A DNA stretch of 64,000 bases from Benincasa hispida. Lineage: Eukaryota; Streptophyta; Magnoliopsida; Cucurbitales; Cucurbitaceae. The DNA lies in contig NC_052349.1 in the NCBI RefSeq assembly GCF_009727055.1, positions 36,485,109 through 36,549,108 on the forward strand, in the 5' to 3' direction. Shown in pieces: positions 1-11,859 of the stretch. Position numbers and translations under genes: made by a program. Each line of letters begins with the position of its first letter. The first letter of the stretch is position 1. Below the pieces are notes generated by a model, which was not told the origin of the DNA, did no database searches, and saw nothing but the letters and a program-made list of their open reading frames with translations.

Positions 1-946
1 TAGAACTTTCATCATCAAAGACAACTTTACCAGCGATATACTCATCATGAGTGAATTCTTCTCATGAGCGAGATCCTTTCATCCTAGCGATACTCACCTT
101 TCCAGCGAGATTCAACCCAATTTCTAGCGAGATTCCCTTCTAGAGTGAGATCTTCATCACAAAATTAGCGGGATTTCCTTCATTAGTGAGATCCTCATCA
201 CAAAATCTCGCTATAATCTCCACGGTGAGTTGTTTGCTTGTTCTTCCCAAGCAGCTGTCTGCTTATGCACAGATTCTCTGTTACAATTTTAACAATTCAT
301 AACTCAAAATTCAGACCTCTTTTGAAGAAACTTCCTTCTACAAACATGTTTAGAATTGAGTTGTTCTTATCTTAAAATATCAGCCTCAAATTCCTTATAG
401 TTTGGTCTAGAGCTTCCAATTTTCACCTCGGGCCCTGATTAACCCGAGATTCTATCTCTTCTATAATTTCATCACTTTTTGTTCTTCTTCTCCTACAATC
501 TTTCTCCAGCAAGACAACCTTGAAAACTAGATTCTCCCAGCTTTCAAATGACACTAATTTCACTAAATTTACTCATGTAGATTGCCGAAACCAAGCTTTC
601 GAAATTCCTCTTTCTTTTAATCTTCCTGCCGCCTTTCGAATTCAAGGATTAATCGCCACGTGCCAAACCAATAAGTGAGTTTCCTTATTTAATGTGTTTC
701 TCTTTCCTTTATCCACAACTTCTATAAATAACAAGAATTTTCACTTATTAAATATTTAATATATCATTCCTTTGGCTAAACATACTTATTTAAGAACTTA
801 GAATTCGGGTTTACACTTAGCTACACAAGAGCTTATTTCTTCTTGCTTCCATCCTCTAACCCTCCTAAAACATGGCTTTATTTAACTCATTAGGAGATAT
901 CTCATTACTTACTTTTACTTAAAGTAATTAGGGTTCGAATTTTACA
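1..946 (-). mobile_element. Ty3/gypsy LTR fragment (same type as the LTR at 60458-63516)
   Basis: Read on the minus strand, the right edge at 946 begins TGTAAAATTCGAACCC, close to the LTR start TGTGAACCCCGAATCC at 63516. A shared stretch around 'cttccttctacaaaca' (near 329-345 and 61766-61782), and similar wording on either side, ties the two regions together. The left end lies outside the window, so only part of the LTR is seen. There is no coding content. Family assignment rests on the LTR near 60.5-63.5 kb, whose neighbouring chromodomain integrase is recognisable. Confidence 0.6.
30..225. repeat. Degenerate tandem word repeat (agcgagattc)
   Basis: About nine imperfect copies of a word like 'agcgagatyc' recur every 20-30 bases (variants gcgatatac, gcgagatcc, gcgatactc, gcgagattc, gtgagatct, gcgggattt). 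It lies inside the LTR fragment. Spacing is irregular, so it is not a clean microsatellite. Confidence 0.6.
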
Positions 947-1243
947 GAGTAGGCTGCATCCGATAGTGTGCCCAAAAGAACACACCCAACCTTATTTGTA
1001 TACTATATATTATTTTGACTATTTACTCGAACCTGATCCACTTTTATGTCTCCACATAAAGTTCAAGCAGTCATATAATAATCATGGATCTTTTAATTTA
1101 TTGGATTTATTTCTAAAATGAAATGAGTAATTCATAAATTCAATAACAACTTTATTGAATTAAACTTCAATAATAACTTTATTGAATTTCAGAATAAGTT
1201 TATTGTTTTACAAACTACGAGTTTTAGGACATAAAACCCAACA
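947..1243 (-). mobile_element. Copia LTR fragment, first ~297 bp only
   Basis: On the minus strand it starts TGTTGGGTTTTATGTCC at 1243, the terminus of the large LTR family seen complete at 16016-17827. It follows that LTR through the 'tttatgtggagacata' block to the 'cggatgca' block and then stops abruptly at the gypsy LTR. The remaining ~1.5 kb of the LTR is missing here. Confidence 0.75.
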
Positions 1244-1339
1244 ACAATAACATTAATCTTAGCATACCATGCTCATAAATGATGTGTCCTAGTACAATTC
1301 CATGCGAGGGTATAAAATGACATTTTTTTAAAAAAAATT

Positions 1340-1855
1340 AAACACAAGGTTAGACTCAATGCATCTCTCTAGCACCCAAGACAAGTTTGACAAACAATCA
1401 TGAAATGAGTCTCTATATACAGTGAAATGATCCATAAATACCTCCACGTAATTTTCAATGAATTTAGAAAAATACTCATCATGTAGTAGTGGGAAGTGCC
1501 AGGAGAGTTACATAGTCTGAACGACATCCTTCTGAAAGAAAAGGTGCCATACGGACATGTAAAAGTCGTCTTCTGTTGGTCTTCCTAGTTAATTGGGATC
1601 TGATAGAAACCTGAAAAACCATCAAGAAAATAAAAGAAAGGCTTTCCAGCTAGCCTCTCAAGCATTTGATTTGTAAATAGAATGGGGAAGTGTTCCTTTC
1701 TAGTGACAACATTTAACCTTCTAAAATCAATATACATTCTTCACCCATTTTGAATTCTAACAGGAATTAAACTACCATCCTCATTTTTAACCACAGTAAC
1801 ACCTGTTTTTTTAGGTACTACATGTATGGGACTGACCCATTCACTATCAGCAATG
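1340..1855 (-). pseudogene. Ty3/gypsy (Athila/Tat-type) reverse-transcriptase fragment
   Basis: Minus-strand translation gives successive RT blocks: EWVSPIHVVPKK, YIDFRRLN, FFYFLDGFSGFYQIPI, KTTFTCPYGTFSFRRM, then VFMDHFTVY and LSNLSWVLERCIESNLV. Order and wording match the RT domain of Athila/Tat-lineage gypsy elements. The usual MDDF active-site motif reads MDHF, there are stops (after IQNG and after IPIN) and a frameshift before the MDHF block. It is a dead fragment of about 170 codons. Gag, protease, RNase H and integrase are not visible next to it. Confidence 0.85.
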
Positions 1856-1860
1856 CAACT

Positions 1861-2389
1861 TATCTTTGTTTTATATTTTAAATGTCTAAAATATTTTATA
1901 ACTCTTCTAAAACTATAGACATACTATAACATACACTTAAGCATTCCATACTTTAATATAAAAATTGTATTAAACTTATGAAACTCTATTCATGCATACT
2001 ATATATTATAACTAATTTATAACATATGTTAATGCATGAAACATGCTTTCCTATGGTGGGATTTTAAATCTACATGGCATATAATATGCACATACATGTT
2101 TTAATTTAAATATAACATACATCAAATGCATAAATACTTAAACAACACTGATATGGACCAACTTTGGCATCCTAAGCAAGCAAATAAGCTAATTATTACA
2201 AATTTAATAGAGAAAAAACTTTAAAGTGCCTCTGGACCACTCGACTCCACCCAAACTGGACCTAAACCGCCCGAACCGACCCTTTAATGCTCCACTAAAT
2301 CGGATCAAATAAGGATGAACCGAACCCAGGCAGTTGAACCGATTGAACCGGACCATTCTCGTGAACTGATCCTCGTTCACATGCGTTTC
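1861..2389. other. AT-rich repeat debris, no gene
   Basis: 1861-2200 is AT-rich with no conserved frame. 2220-2390 is richer in G and C and contains several 'gaaccg' words in both orientations, suggesting transposon leader or subterminal sequence. I see no coding signal. Confidence 0.4.
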
Positions 2390-2520
2390 TGGGCTGGGAT
2401 GAGCAGCGTTGCAATACTTCATCTTAGCTTTGCAATGCCTTGGGCTTCAGGAAGAACAACGTTGCAATGTTGTATGGGCAACGTCGCGAAGCTGGCTAGC
2501 AATGGCACCATTTTGAGTTT
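2390..2520. repeat. Degenerate 'acgttgcaa' word repeats
   Basis: Copies of 'gcgttgcaat', 'tttgcaatgc', 'acgttgcaatg' and 'caacgtcgcg' recur within about 110 bases. The same theme returns at 4430-4520 and 59600-59860, in each case in retrotransposon-derived sequence. Confidence 0.55.
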
Positions 2521-2772
2521 TCTCCAACTGAACTTGCTTTCTTGAATCTTCAAATACACCATATTTTCAACTCTATTCACTCCAATAAAATTACAGACCT
2601 TTAAGCACACATTATGGCCCATCAATCAAGAGCCAATTATAATTATTACAACATAATCAAAGGAAAATCTAATGCCAAAGCTGGATGAACAATCATATCA
2701 GTCACCATAACATGCATCTCAAGAAATTTACCCACCATACTCAAATTAACATCAATTTAGTGCTTAAATCAT
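2521..2772 (-). other. Copia leader/internal sequence downstream of a primer-binding site
   Basis: This stretch follows the primer-binding site at 2773-2784 in minus orientation, so it would be the untranslated leader or start of gag. No gag frame can be recognised. Confidence 0.35.
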
Positions 2773-2784
2773 GCTCTGATACCA
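2773..2784 (-). promoter_or_regulatory. Copia primer-binding site (initiator Met tRNA)
   Basis: The minus strand reads TGGTATCAGAGC, the standard complement of the 3' end of plant initiator-Met tRNA used by copia elements. It sits two bases after the LTR end CTATCA at 2787, as expected for a 5' LTR on the minus strand. Confidence 0.85.
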
Positions 2785-2786
2785 AT

Positions 2787-4395
2787 TGATAGAGTAATCA
2801 TACAAACTACGGAAGCTAAAAACACTATAATTACAATTAGTTTGAGTAACAAGCATGATAAAAACAAAGTTTTAAAGCAATATGGTTTTTGCATTACTAC
2901 CTTTGTAGCTTTCCACTTAATCCTTGCAAGTTCCACGAAAATTGACCTTCAATTTATTCAGTAGACCACCAAGAGTATCTTCTCTACTATTCTCAGCCTT
3001 GGATTGAGTGGTGGAACTCCAAATTGAGAGGAAATTTTGAGTGGTTTGGAAAGGGTTTGAGAGAAAATTATCCAACATATTTTTTTCCTCCAAGTTTAAT
3101 TGCATGTCCTCTAATTCTGTTAAAAAATCTAGATTTAATCAACCTAAATATGAAAGCACTAATTAACTAGCCATTTGACACTTCAAATAACACTCAACTA
3201 GTGGGCTAGGTGTTAATTGTTGGAAAAATCTACCTACACTAAAAAATGGGACAAATCCAGTATTAATAAATTTTTCAAACTTTAATTATATTTATTTTAA
3301 AACTAAATTAAATATAATTTAAATTCAATTTCAAAAAATTTAATTTCTTTTAAAAATGAATTTAATTTAATTTATTAATTAAATAATAATAATTTAACAT
3401 CAAATATTAAATTGATAAAACACCTAATTCAAACATGAATCCCTATTCATGTAATCAATATTTAAATATGTTGAACTCTCCAAACACATTTAATTTCAAT
3501 AAATTTAAACGTTTAATTATATCGAATACAATTATCCAAACCCTAAAATTGAATTTGAATATTTCAAATTCACTCAATATTTTAACTAAGGTTTAATCTT
3601 TTACGAGCTAGTAAAGGGACCTTATGGACCTACAGATAATGAATTCCAACCATTTGAGATTAATTGGCTAAACTCTTTAAACCAAATTAATCAATATTCG
3701 TTAACTATTTAGACATACCACTATATCTCATTAGTTGCACTCTCCTCATTATAGATATATTTCTGTCCACTTAATTTAACCATAATCAGTAAGTCGATCA
3801 TTCATAGGTCGTTCATATTAACAGCTAGGTCAAAAAATATTATTTTACCTCTGTAAAATACATCTTGTTCCTTAAGTCTCCATTGATCCTCTATTGAACA
3901 ATTGGTTTATAGTCTAACTAATAAATCATATCCCTATCTTTCATGAGAGGGCGGGACCCCTTTGTTCAAGACCAGGAATCAGTACTTAAAGGAACAACCT
4001 ATCTGCTAACCCTAAGATAGGCAGGAGCGAATTCCATCTTGTAAGACTATGTCCCCAGCTATCTATCCGATTTTATCCCAAAAATGGGAGGCGTATTGAG
4101 TGATGATATCTAGCCACTCCCACCTATGTAGATTACAGGATAATCTCGAATAATCAGAAGTTCATAGTTAGCTCAGGATTAAGATCGAGTTACCTTAGGC
4201 CATCAATTTGAAATAGTCAGTTTTTAACAGTGAACGGTTGTTATAAAGAAAAATGTCTATTTCGTGGTCCAGTCTTATGCAAACATCTTTTACATAGGAT
4301 GCCCTCACTCACATGTCTTCACATGAACGATTTCAGGATCACATCGTTTGTATCAAACAAAATGGGTTGCATCCATAGTGTCCCCAGGTTCATAG
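2787..4395 (-). mobile_element. Copia 5' LTR, truncated at its outer end
   Basis: This corresponds to LTR positions from about 280 to the end of the 16016-17827 LTR, on the minus strand. Shared blocks include the 'gcttccg' end, the AT-rich middle, the stretch around 'gagagggcgggaccccttt' and the 'cggatgca'-like block near 4370. The PBS follows directly. The outer ~280 bp beginning TGTTGGG are absent and the sequence changes at about 4395. Confidence 0.75.
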
Positions 4396-4740
4396 GTTCG
4401 TTCCTGCCTTTAAGTTCGTAGCATTGTAAAGCTATATTTAACGTTGCAACACTGCATGTTCTTCAAGGAATGGGTAGCTATTACCTGACAACGTTGTGCA
4501 ACGCTTAATTCAAGCGTTACGACGCTCCGGCTGGGTAGAATCTTCAATTTTCTTGACCTTTTTCTCCATTTGTGCAATTTAGCTCCTATCTTGGCCATTT
4601 TAACGTCTTTTCGTCTTGAACGCTTAATTCAACCTTTTGTACACTCGATTCTTACAAAACTATCAATTTAACCACATTAAATAGCTTAACGATCCCGAAT
4701 TAAGTAGAGGAAGATAGCACATTTTCGGTGCTATCACCAC
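4396..4740. repeat. Retrotransposon leader with 'acgttgcaac' words
   Basis: It contains 'acgttgcaacactg', 'acaacgttgtgcaacgct', 'gcgttacgacgctcc' and similar words. Wording and context resemble 59460-59860 (for example the 'acgctcc' word in both). No reading frame is supported. Confidence 0.45.
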
Positions 4741-5230
4741 TGTTGTAAACAAGTATTTGGGTTCAGAGTTGGTGTGGTTTTCTGATGATTCATGAATATT
4801 TTATAATGTGCTTTATATGAGTTATGACCATGCTAATATTTTACTAGCATGTGCTTGAAATGTTACCGAATCTTTTATATTTTTCCAATGATTTACTGAA
4901 TGATTTGACAAACTTCATTGATGTTTTAGAAAGAGAAAAATCATGTTCATGTTAAATTATCACTAATTGAACTTCAGCTCATGCTTTAAATGTTTTATGT
5001 TTTCCTCCCCTCTAGGTAGCGATTGAGTTCTGGAGACAAGTTGAGTTGTCTGTTGCCACACGACGAGAGTCTCCTGCTACATTGTAGGTTTACATATTTT
5101 GGAGTCTTGTTGTAAATAGACTGTAAACCAAGGACTGATGAGCCGCGTAGGTGAATGCGGTCAAGTTATAATAATTAAAACGGCATAAAAGCCGAGTACC
5201 ATCTTCTGGGAATCAAATTAATATTCTTTT
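4741..5230. other. Probable gypsy LTR or leader remnant
   Basis: Non-coding. It holds a hairpin-capable stretch near 5130-5200 (ccgc...gcgg and cggc...gccg). The style is that of a Ty3/gypsy LTR, but no boundaries, PBS or polypurine tract can be fixed. Confidence 0.3.
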
Positions 5231-7237
5231 TACTATTCAGAGATCATTCCAATTTTATTTAGAGACCAACTCGTAATGTAAGATAATGAAACTAACTAAG
5301 AAAGCAATAAAAATGATCGAAGATGAAGAATTATCAATTAAGAGACATTCTAGGGAATGAATTTCATCAAAGGTATATTAAACACACATGTTTTAACTCT
5401 TGAAGTAATTAATACAATACCTAGATATAGAAGTCTTTTATCCGGGTTATATTTTTTGCAAACAATCTTTTCTCATGTCAATTAAATGATAAATAACACC
5501 GTGAAACCATATTAAGAAGCATAACATTACGTACCTTCATCAACAATCTCTACCATTATCTGACTACAAAAGTGTGTTCAAACGATAGTCTAACATGCAT
5601 GATATAATCTAAAACTCACTTGTTCAAGCAAGATTGTAAATCATGAAATCATTCAAATATCGATCAAGCATTCAAAAGCATTAAGAACGGTCATGCTAGA
5701 AAGATTAAATATAAATTAACATTCAAGAAGCAAAGTGTTCAACAATTTAAACCTAAGAATCCATTTACCCCTAGAATTAAGAGAAATTTAGCCTAACATT
5801 GCTTCCATAGACAGAACCAAATCAAGAATGCAAAAGAACATAAAAGAATTCAATAAACAAGAGGGAAAGAATAAGTTATCCGGCTTCCGATCGCGTTCCC
5901 GTGATGAATTTGGCCTTTGAACTATCATCGATCTCTCCAGCATCAAGAAAACTTCATATCTGCTCCAAACCCTCCCTCTAGGCTTCAAACACTCTAAAAT
6001 TCTATGTGGTGGCTGACTAAAAATCCAAGGTTAAATAGAAGAAAATTTCCAAAAATGCAAAAAATTTATTTTAGGAAAGATAATGTAATTACTCTGGTCC
6101 GCTGTTGCCGTAACGTAAGGTTATGCTGGTTGGAGCATAAGTATGCTGCATCAGATGCACAACTACTGCCTTCAACTGTAATGGGGTAGCATACTTATCC
6201 TGTGCATTACACTGTCCTTTTAATGATAGAAAAAAGATGAGAGGCAGTAGAAATCTTCATATCTTCATGTTTTCTTCCTTCTTTTCTTCTCTCCCTTTTA
6301 ATCCATTGCTCAGTTTTGACTTCTTTAGGCACAATTTGATCCTTTTTAGCTCATTTTGAGTATAATTCCATCCTTGAACATAAAACCTAAAAATTACTAG
6401 CAAATACATCAAATCTTATAAAATCATACTAAAAACCATCCTAAATCTAAGACAAATAACACACATTTTTGTGTGCATTTCAGGGACTATATGTATATGA
6501 GTGTTGGGAACATGGGACGTAAAGTAGTAGTTTGTTTGTGTAGCTATAAAAATATTTCTGATGTACATAAACTCTGTTGATGGTTCGTACGTAAAGGAGA
6601 TAGAGAAAGTTATTAAATGTGTTTATAAATGTCATGAAATCAATATGTCGAACAGAAATCAAATGTATTGAATGATCATTGTGTAACTGTTCAGATTTAT
6701 ATACATTGGTTAGTTGGATGCTAAATGTCATTAAGGAAGGTGATGTTTAGCATCTTCACACCTCTTTCTAGATTAGGAGAGTAATCTAGGAGGAATGTGA
6801 CAAGAATAAACATATTACTGTTGGCATATCGAAGGATCAGTCAATGATCCTCTGACCAAATCTTCTTTTAGCTCTGTAAAACCACTTAAACAAAATTAGT
6901 TAAAGTGTGGTTGTATAAAAGGCAAAAAGTAAGAGATCTGGATATATCATCTGTAATATGAAATCTCTCTGTAATTTTCTCTCATTTTCTTCTTGAATAA
7001 TAAAAGTTCTGATCTCGATTCCTCAGTGGATGTAGGCTCCTTTTAGCCCAACCACTTTAACCTTGGTGTTCATAATTTCTTCTCCCCTTGCTCTTCATCT
7101 CCTTGTCTTCTTCGCCAGAATCAGTAATCAATTTTCTTTCCTCCCGTTTCCTGCTTGTGTGTTCTTATGGGCATTTCGATCTTTGGGTATTCTTCATGCA
7201 AATAGAGTGAAGTTGTGGTGTATCTCTAGCATTCCAG
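5231..7237. other. Non-coding retrotransposon remnant
   Basis: No supported gene. 5231-6480 resembles the long leader/LTR sequence of Tat-type gypsy elements, with a partly inverted-repeated 'gcataagtatgct' block at 6140-6200. About 6990-7060 reads like the end of a copia LTR ('cctcagtggatgtaggc' followed by 'aaccac'). These are sequence-style resemblances only. Confidence 0.35.
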
Positions 7238-7782
7238 GTGTTGGCTGATTGTTTCTTACACCTGTCAAAGATTATAACAAAAACACTAGCCGAAGAGCAG
7301 CCAGTTGAGGCATTGAAATTGCTCACAAGGCCTGGAACTCAATGGCAGCAGGTGGCACCATGCTACAAGAAGATCAATGCAAGTGATCTAAGAGAAAAGC
7401 TAGCCGTGTGGTTAAATTTTATCAGGAATAGGTTGATCCCTACCACACACACTACACAACAGTGTCTCGAGATCGAGTGCTACTCTTCTACTGCATTTAC
7501 AAAAGGCTGGAAATCAACATTGGCTGAATTATTAGAAAAGAGATTATGGCAAGCACAAATGAAAAGACCGACAGTTTGTTCTTCCCTTCTTTGATCGAGT
7601 TGTGGAAGGTAGCTGGGATCCCTGTTAAAGGCCCATTGATTAAAGTCAAGCCATTGGTTATAGCTGAAATTGTCAATTTGATAAGGCGAAAGCAGATGCC
7701 TCCACCAAAACATAAGATGCAAGTGAGATGCACTTGCAAAGCCGGACCGATCCAGCCAGCCAAGAAGATCTTTCCTTCCTGA
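7238..7782 (+). pseudogene. Remnant of a 'putative plant transposon protein' ORF
   Basis: Two overlapping plus frames carry pieces of one protein. The first (from 7238) includes PGTQWQQV and VWLNFIRNRLIPTTH. The second (from 7546) includes LFFPSLIELWKVAGIPVKG. The spacing and wording (W..F....IPTTH, then LFPSLI..L...AGV) match the plant-transposon protein domain I know as PF20167, found in gypsy-related elements. A frameshift near 7490 separates the halves and neither end is complete. No host function is proposed. Confidence 0.6.
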
Positions 7783-7999
7783 ATAACCATCTGCATGTCC
7801 ATATTGGAAATATGTGAAGGAGGGGGATACAACTTTTTAGTTAGCTTTGGCCTCGATCTCCAAGGGAAAGAGCCCTCCATTTCTTGAGTTCCCTGCCAGC
7901 CTCATCCAAGATTCTTTTTCAACTGAGCCTGCTAATACTGTTGCGTGATTTTTACATCATACATGACTGCAAGTGTACGACGTCAACTTTTAATTAGAT
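7783..7999. other. Gypsy-like sequence interrupted by the copia insertion
   Basis: It includes 'tgcaagtgtacgacgtc', wording typical of a Tat-type LTR region, and appears to resume beyond the copia element at 13648 ('ataattgagttcaa'). Confidence 0.35.
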
Positions 8000-8216
8000 T
8001 GATGAAAAATAGAGTAGGGAAAGGAAAAATAGCACACCAAGATTTTACGTGGAAAACCCTAATGAGGGAGAAAAACCATGGGATAAGGGGATTCTTATTA
8101 GAAAACTGATACAAAGAAATACAACAGACCAACAACTTAAATAGAGAACAGGGAAGCCTTAGGGTACAATGAAAAAGACAAAATTGCCCCTAGAGTGCAA
8201 AACCCTAATTTCAACA
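8000..8216 (-). repeat. 3' LTR of the copia element
   Basis: 217 bp, on the plus strand from TGATGAAAAATAG to AATTTCAACA, i.e. 5'-TG...CA-3' on the element strand. It matches 13431-13647 apart from nine substitutions. Confidence 0.93.
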
Positions 8217-8231
8217 CTCCCCCTCAAGTTG
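8217..8231 (-). promoter_or_regulatory. Polypurine tract of the copia element
   Basis: The minus strand reads AACTTGAGGGGGAG directly before the LTR start TGTTGAAA. This is the standard position for priming plus-strand synthesis. Confidence 0.8.
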
Positions 8232-8261
8232 GGGCGTGGATGTCAATAAGACCCAACTTGC

Positions 8262-10066
8262 TCACACATGCGTCAAACAACTGTCTGGGTAGTCCCTTTT
8301 TAGGACATCTGCAATCTGTTGATTGGAAGGAATATAAGGAACACAAATGTTGTCAATATCAAGTCTTTCCTTGATAAAATGCCGATCAATCTCCAGATGC
8401 TTTGTTCTGTCATGTTGAACAGAGTTATTTGCTATGCTTATGACTGCTTTATTATCACAGTAGAGTTTCATTGAACCGGTATGCTCTTGATCAAGGTCTT
8501 TCAAAACTTTTTCAAGCCAGATCTCTTCACAGATTCCTAGACTCATGGCCTGTATTCTGCCTCGGTACTACTTCTGACAACGACACCTTGCTTTTGGCTT
8601 CTCCATGTAACAAGGTTGCCCCACACAAAGGTACAATACCCTGATGTTGATTTTCTGTCTACTACAGATCCTGCCCAATCAGCATCGGTGTAAGCTTCGA
8701 TGTATCGCTTTTCAGTTTTCCTGAACATCAAGCCTTTCCCTGGAGAGGTTTTCAGATATCTCAAAATGCGCTCTACTGCCCTCATGTGTTCTTCATATGG
8801 AGATTGCATGAACTGACTTACCATACTCACTGCATAAGAGATGTCAGGTCTAGTATGAGATAGATATATTAATTTTCCAACAAGTCGCTGATATCTTTCT
8901 TTGCTCACTAGAATACCTTTACTCATATTACTTAACTTTGCATTTTCTTCTATAGGGGGTATCAACTGGTTTGCAACCCGTCATACCTATTTTCTTAAGC
9001 AAGTCCAGAGTATACTTCCATTGGAAAACTGAAATTCCTTCTCTCGATCGAGCTACTTCCATTCCAAGGAAGTATCTTAGTTTTCCAAGGTCATTGATCT
9101 CGAATTCCTCAACCATCTTTGCCTTCAATCGGTCAATCTCTGAGGTATCATCGCCTGAATAACAATGTCATCAACATAAACAATCAAAATTGTAATTTTC
9201 CCGGATACAGACCTTTTAGTAAACAGAATATGATCAGAAGGATCCTGTTTATATCCTTGTGACTTTACAAACATAGTAAATCTGCCAAACCAAGCCCTTA
9301 GTGACTGTTTTAGCCCATATAAGGACTTTCTTAATCTGTAAACTCAGTGATTAAACTGTTTCTCGAATCATAGGGGAGGACTCATATAGACTTCTTCCTC
9401 CAGTTCTCCATTAAGAAAGGCATTCTTCACATCAAGCTAGTGAAGGGGCCAATCCTTATTAACTGCAACAGAAAGGAGGACCTGAACTGTGTTTAGCTTT
9501 GCAACTGGCGAAAAAGTCTCAGAATAATCAACCCTAAAAGTCTGAGTAAAACCCCTGGCAACTAATCTAGCTTTGTATCTGTCAATTGTTCCATCGGGCC
9601 TATACTTTATTGTGAACACCCATTTACATCTGACTGCTTTATGACCACTTGGAAGATTGACTTGATCCCACGTATGATTTTTCTCGAGAGCTCTCATTTC
9701 TTCCATAACTGCGGCTTTCCATTCAAGACTTTCCAGTGCTGTGTGTATACTATTTGGTATCACCACTGTGTCTAGGTTTGTAGTGAGGGCCTTGAACTTA
9801 GGAGACAAATTACTATAGGACAAGTAATTCTGCAAAGGATATTTAGTACATGATCTAGTACCTTTCCTTAGGGCAATTAGAAGATCAAGGGATTCATCTC
9901 TATCTTTACTTTCTTCTGACATACTGCATTCTCCCTCCGATTCTATTATTTTCCCACTCTCAACAATTTTTTCAGCGGGAATAAGAGATGCTTCTTTTCC
10001 AGGTTCTACCATGTTCTCAAGCGTCATACAATCATCTGTCTCTGCACCATCATCGACCTCAATCAC
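8262..10066 (-). pseudogene. Copia reverse transcriptase and RNase H, broken
   Basis: Pieces in order on the minus strand: the RT start with [18 protein letters not shown] and [11 protein letters not shown] (10066-9437); the YVDD active site at 9167-9178; LRYFLGMEVARS (about 9090); RLVGKLIYLSHTRPDISYAV (about 8880); RNase H with DADWAGSVVDRKSTSGYC and SSTEAEYR (8700-8545); and CDNKAVISIANN and HFIKERL (8546-8262). Breaks: a stop in place of the Gln codon before LDVKNAF at about 9434, a stop near 9340, and frame changes near 8930-8960 and 8545. All catalytic motifs are still readable, so decay is recent to moderate. Confidence 0.9.
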
Positions 10067-10390
10067 ATCGTCGCTGTCATTATCTTCCCTACTTTTTCTC
10101 TCAACATTTTCAACACAAGCATCAATTTTATCACATTTATTATCATGATCAGGGATAGGACTACTAGTACCTGGAACTGATCTCTGTTTAGACTCATGAA
10201 CTGGAGCCGGAGAGATAATAGGCGGCGCTATTTCCTTCCTGAGATTCTTCCTATAGTTTGTGATCCAAGGGACTTGTTTGGTTGGGAGGATAGGTGCATT
10301 GGTACTGATACTGACATCAAGGATGGATTCAGGTTCAGGTAAGGCAGAAAGGCTGGGACCCTAATTGGTTTCTTCACTGGAATGCTCCCC

Positions 10391-11770
10391 CTAAAGAGAA
10401 CCATTGGGAAAGAATGGATGATCTTCAAAGAATGTCACATCCATAGAGACAAAGTATTTTTTGGAAGGGGGGTGATAATACTTGTACCCACGCTGATGTA
10501 GAGGGTACCCTACAAAAAACGCATTTTTGTGCCCGAGGGGTAAACTTGGTATGGTTAGGTCTGTGTATATGGACGAACACCACACAGCCAAAGACACAAA
10601 GGGGTACATAAAAAAGAAGTATGGAATTTGGGTAAGACTCTTTGAAGAAATCTAAGGGAGTTTGGAATTTTAGGACCCGGGATGGCATGCAGTTTATTAG
10701 ATGGGCTGCTGTCAAGATAGCATCACCCCACAAATAAAAGGGAAGAGAAGTTGACAACATAAGTGAGTGGGCAACTTCAACAAGGTGACAATTTTTCCGT
10801 TCGGCCACTCCATTTTGTTGAGGAGTGTATGCACAGGAACTCTGATGGACAACACCTTTGGAAACAAGGAATTTGCATAAGGCGGTACTAAGGTATTCTC
10901 AACCATTATCACTCCGGAGAATAGCGATTTTGCGTTGAACTGAGTTTCTATAGAATTGTAAAATTGTTGGAAAATTGAAGTGACTTTTGATTTATCTGTC
11001 AGAAGGAAAACCCAGGTTAGTCGAGTATGATCATCAATAAAGGTTACAAACCAATGCTTCCCAGTTATGGTAGTGACTGGTGAAAGACCCCAGACATCAC
11101 TATGGAACAGAGTAAACGGTTTAGAGGGCTTATAGGGCTGAGAAGAGAAAGAAACACGAGGTTGTTTGGCCTGAACACACACATCACATTTCAATTTAGA
11201 AATATTAATGTTGCGAAAAAGATGAGGAAACAAATAATTCATATACTGGAAATTAGGATGGCCAAGGCGATAATTCCATAATATATAATCAGTTTCAAAA
11301 ACAGAAAAATGGGAAGAAAACAAACTAGTCTTATCACATATCCTAAAGGAAGCTTTTTCAGTGAGGAAATAGAGTCCTCTATCATGCCGGGCAGTGCCAA
11401 TCGTCATCTCCGAGTTCAGATCCTGAAAAACAACATCATCAGGTGAGAAGATAACACGACACTTCAAATCTCTTGTAAGTTTACTAATAGATAACAGATT
11501 GTAAGATACTTTTGGCACATGCAACACATCTTGGAGTATTAAGTCGGCAAAAGGTGACACCTGTCCTTTTCCAGCAATGGGGGCAAAGGACCTATCTACA
11601 ATTCTGATTCTTTCATTTCTAGCACCAGGTTGATAAGATAAAATTTGATCAGAAGAGCCAGTTAAGTGATCTGTGGCTCCTGAGTCTAATATCCACGGTT
11701 TATTACCAGTTATACTCACAAGGCCAAAGGAGTGAAAAGTACCTGTATGGGCGATTGCACTTACACCCAC
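10391..11770 (-). pseudogene. Copia protease and integrase, broken
   Basis: From 11770 the frame contains the aspartic-protease motif WILDSGATDH (Asp codon at 11684-11686), the GAG-pre-integrase zinc region (LGHPNF ... CDVC near 11270-11170), and integrase core residues in FHSDVWG and FIDDHTR. A frameshift just after QFNAKS (about 10915) removes the third acidic residue from this frame. The distal integrase continues in another frame from 10808 (AERKNCHLVEVAHS) and shifts again near 10520. 10067-10390 is a low-complexity linker before RT. Confidence 0.88.
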
Positions 11771-11859
11771 TGTAGTAGTGCTCTGAGTAGTTTCCTGATT
11801 CTGAGTCTGAGTATCTCCAGTAACAGATTCACTTACAAGAGCTCGGCTTGGCTGTCGTT

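Noticed and set aside
5130..5200. Hammerhead-ribozyme-like stretch (ctgatgag, ccgc...gcgg stem, cggc...gccg stem)
   Set aside because: The conserved GAAA after stem II reads 'caag', and no GUH cleavage triplet sits next to stem III, so the catalytic core is not met.
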